This document shows, piece after piece, positions 1 through 8,234 of a DNA stretch of 64,000 bases. The notes below the pieces were generated by a model, which was not told the DNA's origin, did no database searches, and was given only the letters and a program-made list of their open reading frames with translations. Source of the stretch: Opitutaceae bacterium (GTDB taxonomy: Bacteria > Verrucomicrobiota > Verrucomicrobiia > Opitutales > Opitutaceae); assembly GCA_028688225.1 (NCBI GenBank), contig JAQTYQ010000019.1:1-64000 (forward strand). The letters are read 5' to 3'. The translations under genes were made by a program, and so were the position numbers. How positions within the stretch are numbered: the first letter of the stretch is position 1; each line of letters opens with the position of its first letter.

Positions 1-546
1 GTTGTACTTGCGGCACAGCTCGTAGACCGGGGTGAAACCGGGATTGTCGGGCAGAAATCCGTGAAAAGCCGGCAATAGTTTGACTCCTTCGGCGCCCATC
101 TCCAGGTCCCGCTGCAGGTCGTCGAGGTATCCCTTCCGCGAGGGGTCGACGTGGTCGGTGAACCAGTAGAACCGGTCCCGATGCGCCTTCCAGGCGTCGA
201 CCATGTACTCCTTGCTGTACAGCGGCAGCGACCCGACCGGATCGACATGCGGAGGCATGTCGCGGCCGATGTCGGCCGACGTATAGGTGATGAGGAAGGC
301 TTTATCGACGCCGCCTTTATCCATGGCGGCCAGGGTCTTCTCCGTCGTGGCGTTCTCGCGCTGCGCGCCGACAAAGTGAGCGGGAAGATCGAGGTTCGTG
401 TTAAACATGTGCAGGTGGGCATCGATGACCCGGTAACGCGGCCTGCCCGGCCGGCCCGCCTCACCCGCCGGAGCTTTCTTCGGCGAACGTCCTCCGGCCG
501 GGACTATCCCTTTACCTGCGGAAACTGACTGTTTTTTCCCTTTCAT
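1..546 (-). CDS. amidohydrolase family protein (C-terminus cut by window edge)
   Basis: The 182 visible residues start with a basic, Gly/Pro-rich stretch of about 37 residues. A DAHLHM motif follows at residues 42-47, the metal-binding HxH near the start of amidohydrolase-2 (PF04909-type) TIM barrels. Later segments such as GAEGVKLLPAFHGFLPDNP fit the same family (metal-dependent hydrolases or decarboxylases). The start is the ATG at 544-546. The gene follows the MFS transporter by about 40 bases in the same direction and is probably the last visible member of that operon. The substrate cannot be read from the sequence. The family is well supported; the function is open. Confidence 0.8.
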   Translation of the reverse strand, partial: MKGKKQSVSAGKGIVPAGGRSPKKAPAGEAGRPGRPRYRVIDAHLHMFNTNLDLPAHFVGAQRENATTEKTLAAMDKGGVDKAFLITYTSADIGRDMPPHVDPVGSLPLYSKEYMVDAWKAHRDRFYWFTDHVDPSRKGYLDDLQRDLEMGAEGVKLLPAFHGFLPDNPGFTPVYELCRKYN

Positions 547-586
547 AAGCCTTTTTCTGCGTCTGCCTTCAATTTTGCGGTCGTTC

Positions 587-1900
587 TCATCCGGCGCCTG
601 CCGTCGCGGCCGGCTCGGTTCCGGCCGGCCGAAGCAGGATCCGGACGACAACCAGTGCGAGCGGCGCGGTGAACGACATCATGATGAAAAGCTGCCGGTA
701 GGCGTGGTGCGTGAAGCAATACCCGATGACCAGGGTCAGCAACGTCTGCCCGACTGTCGCGCCTGTGGAGGTGAGCGCGGTCACCCGGCCGACGACCTGT
801 TGGGGGAAGATGTCGACCGGCAGCGTGCTCAGATTGACCATCCACGCCATGGTGCAGAACATCATGAGGCTCAGCGTGCCGATGATAAGGGCAGTGGACG
901 ACACCAGCCCCAGGACAAAGGTGAGCGCGAGGACGCAGGCGCTGACGGACATGATGGCCAAGCGCGCCTTGATGACGGGCCAGCCGCGTCGCACCAAGAC
1001 TCCGGAAAGCCAGCCGCCACCCAAGCTGCCCAAGTCGGAGAACAGGAAAGGGATCCATCCAATGAGCCCGATGTCCTTGATGCTCAGGTGGTACTCGTTG
1101 TTCAAATAAAGCGGGACCCACGAGATGTAGAAGACCCAAGGATTGTCGCCGAGCATCCGGCCCAGGGTTATGGCCCAGAACCGGCGGTCGCTCAGGACCT
1201 GGGTGATCGGAATGGTGGGAGCCTTGGCGGCGGCCCCGACCTTTTCTCGATCCTTGAGGATGAGTTCGCGCTCGGAGTCGGTCAGCCACGTGCTCTCCTC
1301 CGGTGTCCGGTAGAAGATCAGCCAGAGGATGAGGTAGACGAACCCCGCCCCGCCAACGACGAAGAAAACGGGCCGCCAGCCGGCCCAGCCGTAAAGTCCG
1401 GCGATGAGCGGAGGCGCGATAGTCGCGCCCACAGTGGCTCCCGCCGTATAGACGCCTGTTCCCAGCGCCCGCTCTTTCGCGGGGAACCATTCCGCCACAA
1501 TCTTTGCCGCGGCGAGGTAGGCTCCCGGATAGGCGAAACCGAAGAGGAAGCGGCAGATCATCAGATCGGTGGGATTGCGTGCCAGACCGTGCAGAATCTC
1601 CGCGGCCGACCACCACGCCACGGCCAGGGCCATCGCCCAGCGCGAGCCGATGCGATCGACGATCCAGCCGCCCAGCAGAAACATCAGGACGAACGCGACC
1701 TGAAAGCACAGGTTCACCTGTGCGTAATCGGCATCCGTCATGAGCAGGCCCTCGCGTCCCTTCAGGATCGGGGCGAGAACGGCGAGGGTCTGGAGATCCG
1801 TGAAATTGAGGATGGTCTCCAGGAAGAGCAACCCGAGGATCACATACCTGAAGTTGTGAATCTTGAAGGCAGGCTCCCTGCCCGGGACGGGGTTGGTCAT
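587..1900 (-). CDS. MFS transporter, ACS (anion:cation symporter)-like
   Basis: A 437-residue integral membrane protein with about 12 hydrophobic segments. The loop after helix 2, GGWIVDRIGSRWAM, is the MFS motif-A region, and the helix 4 area RFLFGFAYPGAYLAAAKIVAEWFP resembles hexuronate/glucarate/phthalate-type ACS transporters (ExuT/GudP-like). It lies between the aminotransferase (43 bases upstream) and the amidohydrolase (40 bases downstream), so it probably imports the organic acid or derivative processed by the cluster. No strong Shine-Dalgarno precedes the ATG. The family is clear; the substrate is inferred only loosely. Confidence 0.88.
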   Translation of the reverse strand: MTNPVPGREPAFKIHNFRYVILGLLFLETILNFTDLQTLAVLAPILKGREGLLMTDADYAQVNLCFQVAFVLMFLLGGWIVDRIGSRWAMALAVAWWSAAEILHGLARNPTDLMICRFLFGFAYPGAYLAAAKIVAEWFPAKERALGTGVYTAGATVGATIAPPLIAGLYGWAGWRPVFFVVGGAGFVYLILWLIFYRTPEESTWLTDSERELILKDREKVGAAAKAPTIPITQVLSDRRFWAITLGRMLGDNPWVFYISWVPLYLNNEYHLSIKDIGLIGWIPFLFSDLGSLGGGWLSGVLVRRGWPVIKARLAIMSVSACVLALTFVLGLVSSTALIIGTLSLMMFCTMAWMVNLSTLPVDIFPQQVVGRVTALTSTGATVGQTLLTLVIGYCFTHHAYRQLFIMMSFTAPLALVVVRILLRPAGTEPAATAGAG

Positions 1901-1943
1901 GGTGGGGTAGGCTTGATGGGGATAGTTCAGGCCGGGTTCTGGC

Positions 1944-3122
1944 TCAGGCCCGTTTTTTTGCCCTCAATTTTTTCGCGGCGTTGTTCATCCGGGTCACCAA
2001 GTCATGCAGCACATCATCTGCGGCTCCGAAGGGTATCCTGACATGGTCGTCGTCCTGGAACGCGGCCCCCGGGACCGCGGGGAGGCCGTGGTTTTCAAGA
2101 ACGTATTTGGCGAATGCGGTTCCGGACACGCCCAAGTCGCGCACGCGGGGAAAGATGAAGGGCGTGCCTTGGGGCTTGACGCACTGGATCCCTTCGATGG
2201 CGTTCAGTCCCGACCAGACGATGTCCCGTTTGTGCTCAAAATCCCGGGCGACCGCCTTCCACCATTTCCCGGGCCCCGTGACGGCCGCCCAAGCACAGCG
2301 TTGGGCCACGTAGTTGCAGGACAGAACCATCCACTCGAGCGTCTTGACAAACTCGGGATAAAACGGGGCCGGGCACACGATGTAGCCCACCCGCCATTGG
2401 GGCATGGCGTACGCCTTGGTGAAGCTTTGGACGGTGATGACCCGGTCTTCGGCCCCGGGCAGGGCGCCGAGGCAGTGGTGACTCAGGCCGTCGTACACCA
2501 TCCGCTCGTACGATTCGTCGGAAATCACCAGGAGATCGTTTTCTTCCGCCACCTGCAAAATCGCCTTCAGTTCCTCCACGGTGGCCACGCGGCCCGTCGG
2601 GTTGGCCGGCGTGTTAAGCAGCAAAACCTTCGTCCGCCCCGTGACGGCGGCCTTCAGCGCATCCGCGTCAAACGCGAATCCGTTTTTCCGATCGAGCGGA
2701 ACATAGCGCGCCGTGCCGCCGATCAGGTCGATGATACCGTCGAAGAAAAACGAGGGCGAAAAGAGCAGCACCTCATCGCCCGGATCCAGCAGGGTGGCCA
2801 GACAGATGTAGACGGCATGAAAGGCGCCATTGGTGATGATGACTTGTTCTTCGGGATGGTGGAGGCGGATCCCATTTTCGGAGCGCAGCTTTCCGGCAAG
2901 CGCTTCCTTGAGTTCCGGGATGCCCGAACTATGGGGATGCGCGGTGGACGCCGCCGCTTGCGTGGCGGCCAGGATCAGGTGATCCGGCGGCGTGATGGTG
3001 GGCCAGCCCAGGAGATGGAGAACGTCGGCCCCGCGCCGCGAAAGCTCCGCAGCGCGGTCGCCCACCTCCCGGGAAGCCACACGGGAAACGCCGCCGGCGC
3101 GATGGGCAATATACGGTTTCAT
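1944..3122 (-). CDS. class I/II pyridoxal-phosphate aminotransferase
   Basis: 392 residues from ATG (a TTG lies one codon upstream). Fold-type I features are in order: NPTG at 174-177, SDESYE at 201-206 with the PLP-pyridine Asp, and SFTKAYAMPQWRVGY with the Schiff-base Lys at about 236. The pattern is that of aspartate/aromatic aminotransferase-like family I proteins. It follows the acetamidase-family gene by about 60 bases and precedes the MFS gene, so it is probably co-transcribed. It likely moves an amino group to or from a 2-oxo acid in this pathway; the specific donor and acceptor are unknown. Confidence 0.88.
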   Translation of the reverse strand: MKPYIAHRAGGVSRVASREVGDRAAELSRRGADVLHLLGWPTITPPDHLILAATQAAASTAHPHSSGIPELKEALAGKLRSENGIRLHHPEEQVIITNGAFHAVYICLATLLDPGDEVLLFSPSFFFDGIIDLIGGTARYVPLDRKNGFAFDADALKAAVTGRTKVLLLNTPANPTGRVATVEELKAILQVAEENDLLVISDESYERMVYDGLSHHCLGALPGAEDRVITVQSFTKAYAMPQWRVGYIVCPAPFYPEFVKTLEWMVLSCNYVAQRCAWAAVTGPGKWWKAVARDFEHKRDIVWSGLNAIEGIQCVKPQGTPFIFPRVRDLGVSGTAFAKYVLENHGLPAVPGAAFQDDDHVRIPFGAADDVLHDLVTRMNNAAKKLRAKKRA

Positions 3123-3182
3123 CAATTGCTCGGGTTTGATCGATACGTGGAGATCAGGATACTTGGCGAGATGGCGTTTGGG

Positions 3183-4088
3183 TCAGGGCTTGGGCAGCGC
3201 GGACTTCGGGAACGCGGCGTAGGCGGAGACCTTGACGCCAAATTTGGCCGCCTGGCCGAGGCGGATGTCGACGGACGCGCCGGCGAGAACGATCGCCTCG
3301 GTGTAGCTGACGCCCAGGCGTTGCTGGAGCATGGCGACCATTCCCCGCGTCGCTTCGCGAATCGCGTCATCAAGCTGCTCCTCAACGCCGATCGTCATGA
3401 TCTCGCTGCCGGTTTCAAACCAGGGCCTTTTCCAGCCGGCGCCAGGCACGCGCGTGACCCGCAGACGCACAGTGGCGTCGATGTTGACGCCGGAATGCAC
3501 CTCGCAAAAGCCCATGCTCGCATGCACGTCGCCGAGCGCGAGCAGCCCGCCGGCCGCGTTGGCCGGGAAGTGGATCAGCGTGCCCTCGGTGATGTCGTTG
3601 AAGTCCATGTTTCCGCCGTGATAACCGAGCTGGACGCAGGGGATCGCACCGGCGGCCGGGGCGACGCCGATGACGCCGATCATGGGACGCAGGGGCAGGC
3701 GCAGGCGGCCCTCGTACCACAGTCCGTCGGGGCGCACTTCGAACGGGGAGATGCGCGGAACGATTTCTGTGTCCCCCAGGACCCCGATGCCGGAGACCGC
3801 GGCCACGTAGCCGGTGGGGCCGAGGTGGATCCGTTCAATCTTTACATCGATGCCGTCTCCGGGAGCCACGCCTTCGACAAAAATCGGTCCGGTGACGGGA
3901 TTGCTGGGGCGGGAACGCCTCTCGCGCAGATAGCGGTTCACATCCCGGCTCTCGTGAAACTGCCGGTCATAGGCGTCGCGGGTCTCGACATCGAGCGTGG
4001 CCCCGGACTCGGCCGCCACGGCCGGCGGGTGCCCCGGCGAGAACGTATAGACTGCTTTTTCCGCGCTAAGGCGTATAGGCTCTGGCAT
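3183..4088 (-). CDS. acetamidase/formamidase family protein
   Basis: About 301 residues. The start at 4088 is chosen because GGAGG lies 5 bases before ATG; an upstream in-frame start would run into the neighbouring gene. The residues fit the FmdA_AmdA family (PF03069): GPIFVEGVAPGDGIDVKIERI, CVQLGYHGGNMDFNDI, LALGDVHASMGFCEVHSGVNID and a C-terminal ASVDIRLGQAAKFGVKV segment. Members hydrolyse short amides to acid and ammonia. The start overlaps the end of the xylose-isomerase-like gene by 23 bases, suggesting translational coupling. The true amide is unknown, but its place between a sugar isomerase and an aminotransferase hints at a nitrogen-bearing sugar derivative. Confidence 0.85.
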   Translation of the reverse strand: MPEPIRLSAEKAVYTFSPGHPPAVAAESGATLDVETRDAYDRQFHESRDVNRYLRERRSRPSNPVTGPIFVEGVAPGDGIDVKIERIHLGPTGYVAAVSGIGVLGDTEIVPRISPFEVRPDGLWYEGRLRLPLRPMIGVIGVAPAAGAIPCVQLGYHGGNMDFNDITEGTLIHFPANAAGGLLALGDVHASMGFCEVHSGVNIDATVRLRVTRVPGAGWKRPWFETGSEIMTIGVEEQLDDAIREATRGMVAMLQQRLGVSYTEAIVLAGASVDIRLGQAAKFGVKVSAYAAFPKSALPKP

Positions 4089-5133
4089 AGTTGCCTCCCA
4101 AGAGGAGATGCTCCATAGTGTAGAGCTCAAGGGCTTCGTAATCGCGCTGCCGGCGGTATTCCTCGACCCGCTTCCGATCATAGGAACGCGCTTTTTCGAC
4201 GAGGTGCAGGAACAACTTGCGGCTCGACTTCAGGTGCTCGACCACGGGTGCGCCACGCTGGGTCCGCATGGCCTTGACGTCGAGGCCCACAAACTCGCCG
4301 CGGCGGCCGTAGCCGCCGTCTTCGAGGACCAGCACCTGATTGAAGGCCCCGCGCAGGTTCGCCGTGCCAAAGTTTTTGTCCTGATCGTATTTCAGGCCGT
4401 TCTGGTCGTTGAGATGAACGCTGCCCAGCTTGTCGTGGGCGAGGCAGAAAGCCATTTCATCGCTGGGATCAAGGTTGGCGAGCAGCGCATGCGCGCTCTC
4501 GATCAGTGCCTTCACGCGCCGGGGATCCTGTGAGGCGTATGCCAGCGCGATGGCATGGCCGGCGGTCGGCACGTAGGCCATGTCGGTGGGCTCGTTGGGC
4601 TTGGGTTCGATCCAGATTTGGATCTCCGGGTCGTAGGCGAGGGTCTGGTTGACCACTGCGAGGAGGCGTTCGTAAGCAAGCATGGCGCTCTTGGCTTCGC
4701 GGATGTAGGAGCCCTCGCGGGCGAGCCAGAGGACGATGGCTTTGCAGCCAACCGCGCGGGCGATGTCCACGCTGCGTTGTGTCCGCTCCCACGCGTAGCG
4801 GCGGTCGCCCTCGCTGTTCGAGGTGTAACCGCCATCGATGGTCTGTTCGGCGAACCACAGCCGCGGCGCGACAAATTCCGGCTCGAGGCCCTGGTTGCGC
4901 AGCATCTGGCCGACCGCCTGCGCCTTCGTCACGATTTGTTGGGGCGAAAGCCGGTCGAGTCCGGGCACCACGTCGTCGTCGTGGAATTGCACCCCGTCAA
5001 AACCGAGCGGCTGGTAGAGCGCAAACTTGCCCTCATGGGGATACATGGCGCGCACATTGGGACCGAATGGATCGGCGCCTTCGCTGATGTTCCACGGACC
5101 AAAGGAAAATCTATAGACAGTAGGGGAGGGCAT
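4066..5133 (-). CDS. xylose-isomerase-family sugar isomerase
   Basis: 355 residues, close to the length of class I xylose isomerases. The catalytic pattern is preserved: FHDDD with the proton-relay His at 51, EPKPNEP at 176-182 (metal ligand Glu176 and catalytic Lys178), Glu212 and His215, YDQD at 249-252 (two Asp ligands) and a further Asp at 285. It should therefore be an active metal-dependent aldose-ketose isomerase of the XylA type rather than a generic AP-endonuclease-fold protein. It heads the minus-strand run isomerase-acetamidase-aminotransferase-MFS-amidohydrolase and is preceded by a 187-base spacer that probably carries the promoter. The sugar acted on is not determinable; the unusual partners argue against plain xylose use. 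Confidence 0.85.
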   Translation of the reverse strand: MPSPTVYRFSFGPWNISEGADPFGPNVRAMYPHEGKFALYQPLGFDGVQFHDDDVVPGLDRLSPQQIVTKAQAVGQMLRNQGLEPEFVAPRLWFAEQTIDGGYTSNSEGDRRYAWERTQRSVDIARAVGCKAIVLWLAREGSYIREAKSAMLAYERLLAVVNQTLAYDPEIQIWIEPKPNEPTDMAYVPTAGHAIALAYASQDPRRVKALIESAHALLANLDPSDEMAFCLAHDKLGSVHLNDQNGLKYDQDKNFGTANLRGAFNQVLVLEDGGYGRRGEFVGLDVKAMRTQRGAPVVEHLKSSRKLFLHLVEKARSYDRKRVEEYRRQRDYEALELYTMEHLLLGGNYARAYTP

Positions 5134-5320
5134 GGGCGGGATGAAAATCTCCGGTTGCGAGTGCGGACGGCGTGATGGTTATCATCGCACACCAGCTCGG
5201 GAAGCGCTACGCCTCCGGTCTCGAATCGTGGGCCAAAGGTCTCAGCGGGAGGTCGGTTGCGTCTCCCGATCGGCCCACCCAGTTTGAGGCGTTGCTTTCC
5301 GATGGGTGCATGCCCGCCGC

Positions 5321-6250
5321 TTAGCGGCGGATGGGCGCGCCAGGCGCGGTGAACCCGCGCCGCCAGCCATGGCGACGGTAATCCGAAGGGTTGCACCTGA
5401 GCGCACGGCGAAAGACACGGTTGAAAAAGGAAACCTGGGAAAACCCGTTGCCGAGGGCGACATCGATGACCGAATGGTCGGTTTCCGTGAGTTCCCGGCA
5501 GGCGGCGTCGAGCCGGATTTGCTGGAGAAACTCGCCCAGCGTCTTGCCGGAGTGTTTCTTGAACTGCCGGGAGAACGTGGGTTTGCTCATCTGGGAGACG
5601 GCGAGGATCTCCCGCAACCGGATCTCTCGCCGGAAGTTCTCCAGTAAAAAACGGATGGTCGCCTGCATCGCCGTTTGATGGCGTGATGCGACCGAGAGCG
5701 AAAACGAGTTGACCGAGATGAACGCCTGGTCGCGGACCGGTGCGGTCGCGGCCGTCGCGAGCAGGCGGAGCAGCAATCCGAGGCGGTCGAGGCCGTCGGT
5801 TGCGGCCAGCTGCGGCAGTTGCGCGGACAATACCTCCGCGGTGGGTCCGTGAAACTGGATGCCGCGCGCGGCGCTCTTGAAATAAGCACCGAGCATTTCG
5901 GCCTCGGGAAACGCCCAGAAATGATGCGTGGGCGGCAGATGCCACTGCACCGACCAGCCCGACGATTGGCCGCGCGTGTGCCAGTAATGCGGAAGATTGG
6001 CGCCGAGCAGGACCAGATCGCCCCGCTGGAACGGCTGGATCTGGTCGCCCACGAAGCGGGTGCCTTCACCCGCTTCGAAAAACGTCAGCTCGAATGCCTC
6101 ATGATAGTGCCAGTGCTCGCCCTCGCCGACAATGGAGACGCTGCGTTGCGGCGAAAGCACCAGCTCCACGTCGCGCAAATTCTTCCGCCAGCGCAACAGT
6201 CTGAACGACTGTCCGACAGGAAGCGGAATCCTTTCTCGAATGGCGGACAT
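5321..6250 (-). CDS. AraC-family transcriptional regulator with cupin sensor domain
   Basis: 309 residues. The N-terminal half has an AraC_binding-type cupin (EGEHWHYHEAFELTFFEAG, then FQRGDLVLLGANLPHYW), which usually binds a small sugar. The C-terminal 100 residues carry the two AraC helix-turn-helix units: REILAVSQMSKPTFSRQFKK, then DVALGNGFSQVSFFNRVFRR ending in the usual RxNPSDYR-like box. It lies just upstream of the isomerase operon on the same strand with a 187-base gap, and is likely to be its local activator. The start ATG is at 6248-6250. Confidence 0.9.
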   Translation of the reverse strand: MSAIRERIPLPVGQSFRLLRWRKNLRDVELVLSPQRSVSIVGEGEHWHYHEAFELTFFEAGEGTRFVGDQIQPFQRGDLVLLGANLPHYWHTRGQSSGWSVQWHLPPTHHFWAFPEAEMLGAYFKSAARGIQFHGPTAEVLSAQLPQLAATDGLDRLGLLLRLLATAATAPVRDQAFISVNSFSLSVASRHQTAMQATIRFLLENFRREIRLREILAVSQMSKPTFSRQFKKHSGKTLGEFLQQIRLDAACRELTETDHSVIDVALGNGFSQVSFFNRVFRRALRCNPSDYRRHGWRRGFTAPGAPIRR

Positions 6251-6532
6251 GCCAGTGCGGAGTTTGGACGGGGAGGCGGGTCAGGCGCGGCCGGCTTCGG
6301 CGAAGAGAGTAAGGTTGCGGGCGGCGAACTCAGGCATGCCACGGTGCCGCGGAAGGCGCAAGCCGGGCGCAGCGGCGACGAGCCCGCGGCACCGTCGCCG
6401 TGCGCAACGATGGCAATGCGTTCCGCCCAGACGAATGGGCAGAGTCTCCGAGAAACTCGGACATGGCGCGAATGAGGTCAGTGCGTTCGATGAAACCGGG
6501 TTGATTTTCCCGGGAACCCTGCCGGGCGGGGT
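6251..6532. other. spacer between kinase gene and AraC gene
   Basis: 282 bases without a supported gene. The minus strand stays open for a GC-rich 50-60 codon stretch after the kinase stop, but it has no recognisable domain and a composition typical of chance frames in this genome. It must include the promoter of the AraC gene. Confidence 0.4.
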
Positions 6533-7510
6533 TTAGGTTGGAAGCGGCCGGTAGCCGAGGCGGGCGGCGAGCGCACGGCATTCCTCGACCCGGGGGACGG
6601 TGGCGGAACACGACGGGTGGGCAAGGGAGGCGGCGGCAGCGGTCACCCCCAGCTTCAGGCACTCGGCCATGGGCCAGTCTTCGTGCATGCCGAGCAGAAC
6701 ACCGGCCGCCAGGGCGTCGCCGGCGCCTGCGGCGCCGGCGATCTGGGTCGGAGGAACCTGCAGGCTCGGCTGCCAGAGATCGTTGCCCCGGCGGTCGCAG
6801 GCGTACACCGCCTCGGGGAAGTGGATCACGACCCACGATTGCACGCCGGCTTCCAGCAGCTTGCGGGCAGCCTGGATCACTGAAGCGGAGTGAATGGCAT
6901 TGCCCCGGCGCAGCGGTATCCCCGTGATTTTTTCCGCCTCGAAATCGTTGGCGAAAAACAGGTCCACCCAGGGCAGCACCGGGGCGATGACCGTGTGAAA
7001 GCGCTGGCTGTCCTCGCTGACACAGTCGATCGACGTATACAGTCCCGCGGCCCTGGCGCGTTGCAGCACCTCGCCGGCCCGCGGCCGGCCATCGACCAGC
7101 AGATCGAGGCGGTCCAGCAGAAGGAGGTATCCGAGGTGAAAGAGCTTGGCCGTCGTCGTCTTGAAGTTGAAATGCTCGATGTCCAGGTGGGCGTTGGCGC
7201 CGCGCTGGTGGAAGAAGGTGCGCCGGCCGGTGCTCTCGACGGTCATCACGTCGGTGTAGCTCGTCGCGGCGGCGGCGGTCGTATGCAATTGCCGGGTGTC
7301 GATGCCATGGGCGCGACAGTCGGCCAGGATGGCCCGGCCGTTCTCGTCGTCGCCTACCAGCCCCACCGCGGCGAGGGGGAAAGGCGCACCGAGATGCGCG
7401 AGATCGACGAGGATGTTGTAGGGGGATCCTCCGTTGCTCGATGACTGTCGCAGGATCGACGCAAGCGTGTCCTGTGCAGGCCACGTATCGACGATCTTTA
7501 CGTGGTCCAT
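6533..7510 (-). CDS. PfkB/ribokinase-family carbohydrate kinase
   Basis: 325 residues from the ATG at 7508-7510, which is preceded by GGAGG ten bases away; an in-frame ATG 12 codons further up lacks such a site. N-terminal SNGGSPYNILVDLAHLGAP is the substrate-binding motif 1 of PfkB kinases, and GAAGAGDALAAGVLLG near residue 270 is motif 2 with the catalytic Asp and anion hole. It would phosphorylate a ketose, sugar acid or nucleoside. Its position upstream of the AraC gene and the xylose-isomerase-family operon suggests the isomerase-then-kinase order of pentose/hexose catabolism. The substrate is not resolvable from sequence. Confidence 0.87.
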   Translation of the reverse strand: MDHVKIVDTWPAQDTLASILRQSSSNGGSPYNILVDLAHLGAPFPLAAVGLVGDDENGRAILADCRAHGIDTRQLHTTAAAATSYTDVMTVESTGRRTFFHQRGANAHLDIEHFNFKTTTAKLFHLGYLLLLDRLDLLVDGRPRAGEVLQRARAAGLYTSIDCVSEDSQRFHTVIAPVLPWVDLFFANDFEAEKITGIPLRRGNAIHSASVIQAARKLLEAGVQSWVVIHFPEAVYACDRRGNDLWQPSLQVPPTQIAGAAGAGDALAAGVLLGMHEDWPMAECLKLGVTAAAASLAHPSCSATVPRVEECRALAARLGYRPLPT

Positions 7511-7730
7511 GATCCAATTACCTCCGGCTAGTATACCCTGGCGCATGATTCAAGTGACTGCGATGGTTTCTTCACATTTTGCGGGATCGGCTTGGGAAAC
7601 TCTATGTCTTCCGTCTCGTTACCAGCATTGATCGTCTCATGGGAAGCTTATTTCATCAATTTAACTGAGACCAGCACCGGAGGACTCCGGCTGCAGTCCC
7701 GGCCTGTCGGGGCGTTATGATCCGCGGCTG
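7511..7730. other. spacer upstream of kinase gene
   Basis: AT-richer than its surroundings around 7555-7680. It presumably contains the promoter of the minus-strand PfkB kinase. No further gene is supported; together with the following HTH relic it makes up the 400-base gap to the lipoyl gene. Confidence 0.4.
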
Positions 7731-7915
7731 ATGCCAGCGTCCTCGACGGAGCGATTGCTCTGCTACCGGGAAGGCAAGGGCTGGTCGCAGAGGCGTTTCA
7801 CCGGGGTTTTGGGCGTCGCCCCCCCGTCAACCTCGGCGAGATGGGAAAGGGGAGAACGCTCCTTCAAGGCGAACGCCTTGCCCGCGTGCAGCAGATCTTG
7901 AACGCAAAGGCTACT
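7731..7915 (+). pseudogene. relic of an XRE-type helix-turn-helix protein
   Basis: From the ATG at 7731 the plus strand reads LLCYREGKGWSQRRFTGVLG, then GVAPPSTSARWERGER. This matches the recognition-helix region of XRE/Cro-type HTH domains (...GLSQRxLAxxLGVSPSTVxRWERGER...). A frame change near 7863-7868 is needed to continue into GERLARVQQILNAK, the expected last helix. A C7 homopolymer at about 7820 adds one extra Pro compared with the usual motif. The relic runs into the convergent end of the lipoyl gene. Seen: the motif and the frame change. Inferred: a decayed regulator. Chance similarity is not excluded. Confidence 0.42.
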
Positions 7916-8141
7916 GAATTTCAGCGATGGGCGTGCCGTATTTGAGCTTTTCTCCTATCGGAGCCAGATGCCGGATGACGGTTCCCGAGAATTCACTCGT
8001 TACTTCCGCGATGGCCTTGTCCGTCTCGATTTCAAGCAGGATTTCGCCTTTCTGGACGGTTTCTCCTGGCTGGCGATGCCAACGAACAATGGTCCCTTCC
8101 TCCATCGTCATCCCGAATTTGGGCATGGTGACTATAGGCAT
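7911..8141 (-). CDS. stand-alone lipoyl (biotinyl/lipoyl attachment) domain protein
   Basis: 76 residues comprising a single lipoyl domain from end to end: [22 protein letters not shown], then EIETDKA with the lipoylated Lys at about 42, then a final beta strand TPIAEIQ. No peripheral-subunit-binding or acyltransferase domain follows, so it is a carrier protein rather than an E2. It is the last gene of the minus-strand operon, 93 bases after the fused E1 gene, and is the obvious acyl acceptor for that enzyme. Neither an E2 core nor an E3 is encoded nearby; it might borrow those of the pdh complex or hand its acyl group to something else. Confidence 0.85.
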   Translation of the reverse strand: MPIVTMPKFGMTMEEGTIVRWHRQPGETVQKGEILLEIETDKAIAEVTSEFSGTVIRHLAPIGEKLKYGTPIAEIQ

Positions 8142-8234
8142 GGTCTGTCTTTCGCTTTCGAATTCGTTTTTTCCGCACGGCCCGGCAAACGGCGGTTCAG
8201 GCTTTGGCGGGTGGGTTCGCGGCGCGGTGATAAG

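Noticed and set aside
2004..4118. 704-codon plus-strand open frame opposite the aminotransferase and acetamidase genes
   Set aside because: Composition is Arg/Gly/Asp-rich with no domain, and it is antisense to two well-supported enzymes; high GC produces such frames.
6251..6532. Open minus-strand frame between the kinase and AraC genes
   Set aside because: Arg/Ala/Pro-rich, no motif, not distinguishable from chance at this GC content.
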